Of a stretch of DNA of 10,428 nucleotides, positions 5,716-10,428 are shown piece by piece (within the stretch, counting starts at the first letter, position 1; each line of letters starts with the position of its first letter). Position numbers and translations under genes: made by a program. Source of the DNA: DASUZB01 sp036377075 (GTDB lineage: Bacteria > Actinomycetota > CALGFH01); the NCBI GenBank assembly GCA_036377075.1, contig DASUZB010000282.1, forward strand, positions 1 to 10,428, in the 5' to 3' direction. A model generated the notes under the pieces. It saw only the letters and a list, made by a program, of their open reading frames with translations, was not told the DNA's origin and ran no database searches.

Positions 5716-6299
5716 GGCTGCTGCTGCTCGCGCCCCCCGGCGCGGGCAAGGGAACGCAGGGCACGCGGCTCGCCGACCGGCTGGGCATCCAGCACGTTCC
5801 CGCCGGGGACCTGCTGCGCGCCGAGGCGCGGGCCGGCACGGGCGCCGGCCGCGAGATCGCCGCCCACCAGCGGCGGGGCGACCTGGTTCCGGACGCGATC
5901 GTCTTCGACGTGCTCACCCCGGTGGTAGTCGCCGCGGTCGCCAGTGGCGGCTACGTCCTGGACGGGTTCCCTCGGACCCTCCCGCAGGCGACCGCGGCGG
6001 CCGCGCTGGGTGTCAGGCTGGGGCTGACGCTGCACGCCGTGGTCCACCTGTACGCGCCCGAGACCGTGCTGGTGCGGCGGCTGCTCGGCCGCGCCGGGGA
6101 GGGCGGCCGCAGCGACGACACCGCGGCGGTGATCCGCCACCGGCTCGAGGTGTTCGCCACGACCACCAGCCCGCTCGTCGCCTACTACCGGGACCGGGGC
6201 ATCCTGTCCGAGGTCGACGCCGACCAGCCGCCCGAGGCGGTCACCGCCGAGATCCTGGCCCGGCTGTCGCACCGCTCGCCCAGCGGGGAGGACCCATGA
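5712..6299 (+). CDS. adk: Adenylate kinase, short-LID type, divergent
   Basis: This 195-residue enzyme should convert AMP and ATP to two ADP. The Walker A loop is APPGAGKGTQ (7-16), where the first position is usually Gly. The AMP-site residues Arg36, Gly85, Arg88 (DGFPRT) and Gln92 are kept, with numbering equal to E. coli Adk, but the usual Thr31 is Ala31 (VPAGDLLR instead of the usual S-T-G-D-L/M-L-R). The LID is short and carries GRAGEGGRSDD with no zinc-ligand Cys. It overlaps fadD by four bases and phaC by four bases, so translation is coupled. The gene is not in the usual secY-adk-map ribosomal context, so it is probably a dedicated second copy serving to clear AMP made by the ligase. 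Confidence 0.9.
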   Translation: MRLLLLAPPGAGKGTQGTRLADRLGIQHVPAGDLLRAEARAGTGAGREIAAHQRRGDLVPDAIVFDVLTPVVVAAVASGGYVLDGFPRTLPQATAAAALGVRLGLTLHAVVHLYAPETVLVRRLLGRAGEGGRSDDTAAVIRHRLEVFATTTSPLVAYYRDRGILSEVDADQPPEAVTAEILARLSHRSPSGEDP

Positions 6300-8002
6300 C
6301 GACCCAACCCGACGCCCAGCCCACCCCCGAGGACGTCGCCGACCAGGCCGCACCGCTCGACGCGCTGCTGGTCGACGCGGCGCTGGGCCCGCTGCGCCGC
6401 TTCGCCCCCGACGCCTCGACGGTGAGGTTCGCGTTCCACCTCGCCCGCCGCCCGCTCACGACCGGTCGCCGGGTGGCCGGCCTGGCCGCCGAGCTGGCCC
6501 GCATCGGCGCCGGCACCTCGACGGTCGCGCCGTCCAAGCGGGACCGCCGCTTCACCGACCCGGCGTGGACCCAGAACCCGCTGCTGCGCCGCATGGTGCA
6601 GGCCTACCAGGCCGCAGGGCGGACCGCCGAGCAGCTCGTCGGCGACGCCGAGCTGGGCTGGCAGGACGAGCAGCGCACGCGCTTCCTCGTCGAGAACCTC
6701 GTGGCGGCGCTCTCGCCGAGCAACCTGCCGCTGGTCAACCCCGCATCGGCGAAGGCGGCCGTCGACACCGCCGGCATGAACTTCGTTCGGGGTGGGCGTA
6801 ACCTCCTGGGCGACCTGGCCACCCCGCCACGTGTCCCGGGGATGGTGGACTCCTCGCCGTTCGAGGTCGGCCGCACCGTCGCCGCCACGCCGGGGGCGGT
6901 GGTGCTGCGCACCGAGGTGCTCGAGCTGATCCAGTACCGCCCCCAGACCGAGCAGGTCCGCAAGGTCCCGCTGCTGCTCGTGCCACCGACGATCAACAAG
7001 TACTACGCGCTGGACCTCGCCCCGGGCCGCAGCCTGGTGGAGTACCTGGTGCAGCACGGGCAGCAGGTGTTCGTCGTCTCCTGGCGCAACCCGGACGCCC
7101 GGCACGCCGGCTGGGACCTCGGCACCTACGTGCAGGCGGTGCTGGACGCGCTCGACGCGGTCGAGCGGATCAGCCGCGCCGACCGCGCGGCGCTGACCGG
7201 CATCTGCTCCGGCGGCATCATCGCCAGCATCGCCGCGGCCCACCTCGCGGACTCCGGTCGGCAGGACCGGCTCGCCGGGTTCGGGCTGGCGGTCACCGTG
7301 CTCGACAGCGCCCGGGCCGGGACGCCCGCCGCGCTGGCCGACCGCCGGCTGGCCAAGGCGGCCACCGCGCAGTCCGGGCGCCGCGGGTACCTGGACGGGC
7401 GCGCCCTGGCCGAGGTGTTCGCGTGGCTGCGTCCGGAGGACCTGATCTGGAACTACTGGGTGAACAACTACCTGCTCGGCAGGAAGCCACCGGCCTTCGA
7501 CATCCTGTTCTGGAACTCCGACACCACCAGGATGAGCGCCGGGCTGCACGCGGACTTCGTCGACCTCGCGATGGAGAACCGCCTGGTCACCCCCGGCGCC
7601 ATGAGCGTGCTCGGCCGGCCGGTCGACCTCTCCCGGGTGGAGGTGGACGCCTACGTCGTCGCCGGGATCGCCGACCACCTCACGCCGTGGCAGAACTGCT
7701 ACCGCAGCACGCAGCTGCTCGGTGGCGACAGCCGCTTCGTCCTGTCCACCAGCGGCCACATCGCCGCGCTGGTCAACCCGCCGGGGAACCCGAAGGCCAG
7801 CTACCAGACCAACAAGGACAACCCGGCCGACGCGCGGCAGTGGCTGAGGACCGCGGAGACGCAGCAGGGGAGCTGGTGGCCGGATATGGTGGCGTGGCTC
7901 GGCGAGCGCTGCGGCCCCGAGCGGCGGGCGCCCGCGAGGCTCGGCGGCGGCGGGCTGCGCCCGCTGGTGGAGGCGCCCGGGACCTACGTCTTCGACCGCT
8001 GA
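6296..8002 (+). CDS. phaC: Polyhydroxyalkanoate synthase, class II-like
   Basis: This 568-residue synthase polymerises hydroxyacyl-CoA into PHA with release of CoA at granule surfaces. The lipase-like box is GICSGG with catalytic Cys304. Asp460 lies in GIADHLTPW and His488 in STSGHIAALVNPPGNPKA, giving the full Cys-Asp-His triad. The spacing is nearly identical to the pseudomonad class II enzymes (Cys296, Asp452, His480 from memory). The stretch DILFWNSDTTRMSAGLHADF and the length near 560 also fit class II, which favours medium-chain monomers; class I is the alternative. ATG 6296 overlaps the adk stop by four bases, and a much longer upstream frame is rejected for that reason. No partner subunit gene (phaE, phaR) is visible in the window, as expected for a one-subunit class. 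Confidence 0.93.
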   Translation: MTTQPDAQPTPEDVADQAAPLDALLVDAALGPLRRFAPDASTVRFAFHLARRPLTTGRRVAGLAAELARIGAGTSTVAPSKRDRRFTDPAWTQNPLLRRMVQAYQAAGRTAEQLVGDAELGWQDEQRTRFLVENLVAALSPSNLPLVNPASAKAAVDTAGMNFVRGGRNLLGDLATPPRVPGMVDSSPFEVGRTVAATPGAVVLRTEVLELIQYRPQTEQVRKVPLLLVPPTINKYYALDLAPGRSLVEYLVQHGQQVFVVSWRNPDARHAGWDLGTYVQAVLDALDAVERISRADRAALTGICSGGIIASIAAAHLADSGRQDRLAGFGLAVTVLDSARAGTPAALADRRLAKAATAQSGRRGYLDGRALAEVFAWLRPEDLIWNYWVNNYLLGRKPPAFDILFWNSDTTRMSAGLHADFVDLAMENRLVTPGAMSVLGRPVDLSRVEVDAYVVAGIADHLTPWQNCYRSTQLLGGDSRFVLSTSGHIAALVNPPGNPKASYQTNKDNPADARQWLRTAETQQGSWWPDMVAWLGERCGPERRAPARLGGGGLRPLVEAPGTYVFDR

Positions 8003-8013
8003 GGGGGCGGATC

Positions 8014-9198
8014 ATGTACGAGGGCATCGGCCGATCCCTCGGCACCGACTACTTCCGGATCGGCGACCAGCTCACCCGCGAGGAGCTGGAATACTGGCGG
8101 CGTACCAGGGACTTCGTCGACGACCAGGTGCTGCCGGTCATCAACCGCTACTGGGAGCGCGCGGAGTTCCCCTGGCCGCTGATCGAGCAGATGGGCAAGC
8201 TCGGCATCGTCGGCGACGGCATCGACGGGTACGGCTGCCCGCCGATGACCCCGATCGCCAGCGGGCTGGTGCACCTCGAGCTCAACCGCGGCGACGGCAG
8301 CCTCGGCACGTTCCTCGGCGTGCAGGCCGGCCTGGCGATGCAGTCGATCGCCATGCTCGGCTCGGAGGAGCAGAAGCGGCGCTGGCTGCCCCCCATGGCG
8401 ACGCTGGAGAAGCTCGGAGCGTTCGCGCTCACCGAGCCGCTGCACGGGTCGGACTCGGTCGCGCTGGAGACCTCGGCCCGCCGCGACGGCGACGGGTGGG
8501 TGATCAACGGGGCCAAGAAGTGGATCGGGAACGGCACCCTGGCCGACGTCGTCGTCGTGTGGGCGCGCGACGCCGCCGACCAGCGGGTCAAGGGGTTCCT
8601 CGTCGAGAAGGGCGCAGCCGGGTTCGAGGCCAGGCGCATCGACGGCAAGGGCGCGCTGCGGGCGGTGTGGCAGGCCGAGATCACCCTGACCGACGTGCGG
8701 GTGCCCGAGGCGAGCCGGCTGCCCGGCGCGAACAGCTTCAAGGACACCGGCCGGGTGCTGGCCGGCACCCGCCAGGCGGTCGCGTGGGGCGCGCTCGGCC
8801 ACGCGACCGCGGCGTACGACTGCGCGGTGGCGTACTGCAGGGCGCGCCGGCAGTTCGGCAAGCCGCTGGTGAGCTTCCAGATCGTGCAGGACAAGCTGGT
8901 CAAGATGCTCGCCGAGGTCTGCTCGATGCAGCTGTACTGCCTGCGGCTCGGCCGGCTCATCGAGGAGGGCAAGCTCACCGACACGATCGCCGCGATCGCC
9001 AAGATGAACAACACCCGCAAGGCGCGACAGGTCATCCTCGAGGCACGCGACCTGCTCGGTGGCAACGGCATCCTGCTGGACTTCCACGTCATGCGGCACT
9101 TGGCCGACATCGAGGCGATCCACACCTACGAGGGCACCGAGACCATCCAGACGCTCATCGTCGGGAGGGACATCACCGGTGTCGGCGCCTTCACCTGA
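8014..9198 (+). CDS. Acyl-CoA dehydrogenase, glutaryl-CoA-dehydrogenase-like
   Basis: This 394-residue flavoprotein has the FAD/acyl-CoA signature FALTEPLHGSDSVALETSAR (137-156), WVINGAKKWIGNG, RRQFGKPLVSFQ, and the C-terminal LLGGNGILLDFHVMRH with IHTYEGTETIQ. The catalytic base is Glu373. The ending IVGRDITGVGAF is that of the glutaryl-CoA dehydrogenase (GCDH) subgroup. However, the GCDH loop that binds the glutarate carboxylate (human Y-R-S-A-M-S, Arg94 and Ser98 from memory) aligns here with L-G-T-F-L-G (97-102), so both carboxylate ligands are Gly. It probably oxidises a monocarboxylic acyl-CoA to the enoyl-CoA, feeding or draining the hydroxyacyl-CoA pool. It starts 11 nt after phaC behind GAGGGGG. 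Confidence 0.9.
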   Translation: MYEGIGRSLGTDYFRIGDQLTREELEYWRRTRDFVDDQVLPVINRYWERAEFPWPLIEQMGKLGIVGDGIDGYGCPPMTPIASGLVHLELNRGDGSLGTFLGVQAGLAMQSIAMLGSEEQKRRWLPPMATLEKLGAFALTEPLHGSDSVALETSARRDGDGWVINGAKKWIGNGTLADVVVVWARDAADQRVKGFLVEKGAAGFEARRIDGKGALRAVWQAEITLTDVRVPEASRLPGANSFKDTGRVLAGTRQAVAWGALGHATAAYDCAVAYCRARRQFGKPLVSFQIVQDKLVKMLAEVCSMQLYCLRLGRLIEEGKLTDTIAAIAKMNNTRKARQVILEARDLLGGNGILLDFHVMRHLADIEAIHTYEGTETIQTLIVGRDITGVGAFT

Positions 9199-10090
9199 CC
9201 AGCCCACGATCCGGTTCGTCGCGGTCGACGGCGTCCGGCTGCGCACCTCGGTGCGCGGCTCGGGCCGACCGCTGCTGCTGGTCACCGGGCTCGGGGCGAG
9301 CCTCGACCTGGCCCGGCCGTTCGAGCGGGAGCTGACCGCCCGCGGTGTCCAGGCGGTCAGCTTCGACGCCCCCGGCGTCGGGCGGTCCACCGCGTACCGC
9401 TGGCCGCGGCGGATCCCCGGCGTGACGCGGACCGTCGAGGGGATGCTCGACGCGCTCGGCTTCGACCAGGTCGACGTGCTCGGCGTCTCCCTCGGCGGGG
9501 TCATCGCCCAGCAGCTGGCCCGCCAGGCACCGCGCCGCGTGCGGCGGCTCGTGCTCGCCGCCACCGGCCCCGGCCTCGGCGGCGTCCCGGCGTCGCCGTC
9601 GGTCCTGCTGGCGCTCGCCACGCCGCGGCGCTACCACCAGCCGGACTACTACCGGCGCATCGCCGGGCGCATCTACGGCGGCGCGGCACGCCACGACCCG
9701 GACGCGCTGCTGCACGGCTCGGTCGCGCGGTTCGTCCGCCCACCTTCGACCTGGGGCTATCTCGGCCAGCTCTACGCGATCGGCGGCTGGACCAGCGTGC
9801 CGTGGCTGCGGACGCTGCGGCAGCCGACCCTGGTCCTGGCCGGCGACGACGACCCGATCGTCCCACTGGCCAACGGGCGGATCCTCGCCCGCTGCATCCC
9901 GGACGCGCGGCTGCACGTCGTACGGGGCGGCGGCCACCTGTTCCTGCTGGAACGGCCCGCGCGGATGGCCGCGGTGGTGGCCGGGTTCCTCGAGGACGCG
10001 GAGGGCGGCGACCCCGAACGCCCGACCACCCGGCCAGGAACGACCGGCGACACGGATGGAACCACCAGGCGGAAGGAGGCACGGCCGTGA
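9179..10090 (+). CDS. phaZ: Intracellular PHA depolymerase (alpha/beta hydrolase, PhaZ type)
   Basis: This 303-residue hydrolase closely follows the medium-chain PhaZ of pseudomonads: an oxyanion region LLLVTGLGASLDLARPFE, FDAPGVGRS, the nucleophile elbow GVSLGG with Ser104, ATPRRYHQPDYYRRIAGRIY, then GYLGQLYAIGGWTS, QPTLVLAGDDDPIVPLANGR (acid at 223-225) and GGGHLFLLERP with His253. Expected activity is hydrolysis of intracellular PHA to hydroxyalkanoic acids. There is no signal peptide. The GTG at 9179 is chosen because GGGAGGG (9163-9169) lies 9 nt upstream; it overlaps the dehydrogenase gene by 20 nt. The last 35 residues are polar and Pro/Gly/Thr rich, probably disordered. A general esterase is possible but the cap-domain match makes PhaZ more likely. 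Confidence 0.87.
   Translation: MSAPSPDQPTIRFVAVDGVRLRTSVRGSGRPLLLVTGLGASLDLARPFERELTARGVQAVSFDAPGVGRSTAYRWPRRIPGVTRTVEGMLDALGFDQVDVLGVSLGGVIAQQLARQAPRRVRRLVLAATGPGLGGVPASPSVLLALATPRRYHQPDYYRRIAGRIYGGAARHDPDALLHGSVARFVRPPSTWGYLGQLYAIGGWTSVPWLRTLRQPTLVLAGDDDPIVPLANGRILARCIPDARLHVVRGGGHLFLLERPARMAAVVAGFLEDAEGGDPERPTTRPGTTGDTDGTTRRKEARP
10071..10079 (+). promoter_or_regulatory. Ribosome binding site of ppa
   Basis: GGAAGGAGG lies 7 nt before the GTG at 10087, inside the phaZ coding sequence. It decides the ppa start and suggests strong translation of this last visible gene. Confidence 0.65.
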
Positions 10091-10428
10091 GCGACGACGT
10101 GGTCGAGGTGGTCATCGAGATCCCGAAGGGCAGCCGCAACAAGTACGAGTTCGACCACGAGCGCCAGGTGATGCGCCTGGACCGGCGGCTGTTCTCCGCG
10201 ACGGTCTACCCGGCCGACTACGGCTTCCTGGAAGGGACGCTCGGCGAGGACGGTGACCCGCTCGACGCGCTGGTCCTGCTGGCGGAGCCGACCTTCCCCG
10301 GTTGCCACGTGATGGCCCGGCCGGTCGGCGTGTTCTGGATGCAGGACGAGGCGGGGCCCGACGCCAAGGTCATCGCGGTCCTGGACGGCGACCCGGACTA
10401 CGAGCACGTCCGCGGGCTCGACGACCTC
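10087..10428 (+). CDS. ppa: Inorganic pyrophosphatase, family I (3' end outside window)
   Basis: The first 114 codons are present. The protein opens with VEVVIEIPKGSRNKYEFDHE, a family I substrate-binding block, then LFSATVYPADYGFLEGTLGE and the signature DGDPLDALVL, with its three metal-binding Asp, followed by KVIAVLDGDP. Full-length bacterial enzymes are about 160-175 residues, so about one third is missing at the window edge. It hydrolyses PPi to phosphate, pulling ligase reactions forward. Its GTG start overlaps the phaZ stop as GTGA. Placement in this operon fits removal of the PPi made by the first gene product, although if it is the only pyrophosphatase in the genome it is also a housekeeping gene. 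Confidence 0.93.
   Translation, partial: MSDDVVEVVIEIPKGSRNKYEFDHERQVMRLDRRLFSATVYPADYGFLEGTLGEDGDPLDALVLLAEPTFPGCHVMARPVGVFWMQDEAGPDAKVIAVLDGDPDYEHVRGLDDL

Noticed and set aside
5558..6295. In-frame upstream extension of the PHA synthase
   Set aside because: It would overlap adk entirely, is Arg/Pro-rich low-complexity sequence, and the ATG at 6296 forms a normal 4-bp overlap with the adk stop.
6185..7759. Long open minus-strand frame opposite phaC
   Set aside because: Antisense shadow of a gene with a full catalytic triad; the composition is repetitive Arg/Gly/Val/Gln and no domain is recognisable.
7984..9621. Long open minus-strand frame opposite the dehydrogenase and phaZ genes
   Set aside because: It spans two confidently assigned plus-strand genes and shows only shadow composition.
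1..10428. CRISPR array, tRNA or rRNA genes, or phage attachment site
   Set aside because: No regularly spaced short repeats, no tRNA-like cloverleaf with CCA or conserved T-loop, and no rRNA signatures were seen.

Overview
The window is very GC-rich and actinobacterial in character: strong GC bias at third codon positions, GTG starts, tightly overlapping genes, a PucR-type regulator, and IS630, IS701 and IS3/IS481 remnants of actinobacterial style. I cannot place it at genus level.

The left third (1-2790) is accessory and scarred. It opens with the first codons of a minus-strand gene that leaves the window behind an excellent ribosome binding site. A decayed IS630-family left end follows (about 38-335), then the C-terminal remnant of an IS3/IS481-type integrase (338-547). 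An intact zinc-independent quinone-oxidoreductase-like gene (606-1508) comes next. A second IS630 left end (1622-1786) runs into an inverted, frameshifted IS701-family remnant (1797-1983). Beyond these lie a small minus-strand gene for an alanine-rich, probably coiled-coil protein (1984-2415) and a short scar of a GH15 glucoamylase-like gene (2592-2753).

The right part (2792-10428) is a well-ordered metabolic locus. A minus-strand PucR/CdaR-type regulator (2792-4063) is divergent from a six-gene plus-strand operon with junctions between a 20-nt overlap and an 11-nt gap. The order is acyl-CoA synthetase (fadD-like), adenylate kinase, class II-type polyhydroxyalkanoate (PHA) synthase, glutaryl-CoA-dehydrogenase-like acyl-CoA dehydrogenase, PhaZ-type intracellular PHA depolymerase, and family I inorganic pyrophosphatase (cut by the window edge).

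Together the operon looks like a complete PHA turnover cycle. PhaZ releases hydroxy acids, the ligase re-activates them (or external fatty acids) to CoA esters with release of AMP and PPi, and PhaC re-polymerises them. Adenylate kinase and pyrophosphatase would remove the two ligase by-products. Having both by-product enzymes co-transcribed with ligase, synthase and depolymerase is the most striking point of the window.

The second striking point is a 77-bp element, 70 of 77 bases identical, found once upstream of the operon (4107-4183) and once, in opposite orientation, upstream of the small Ala-rich helical gene (2501-2577). This suggests shared control, and that the small protein might be a phasin-like granule protein. 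That last step is inference.
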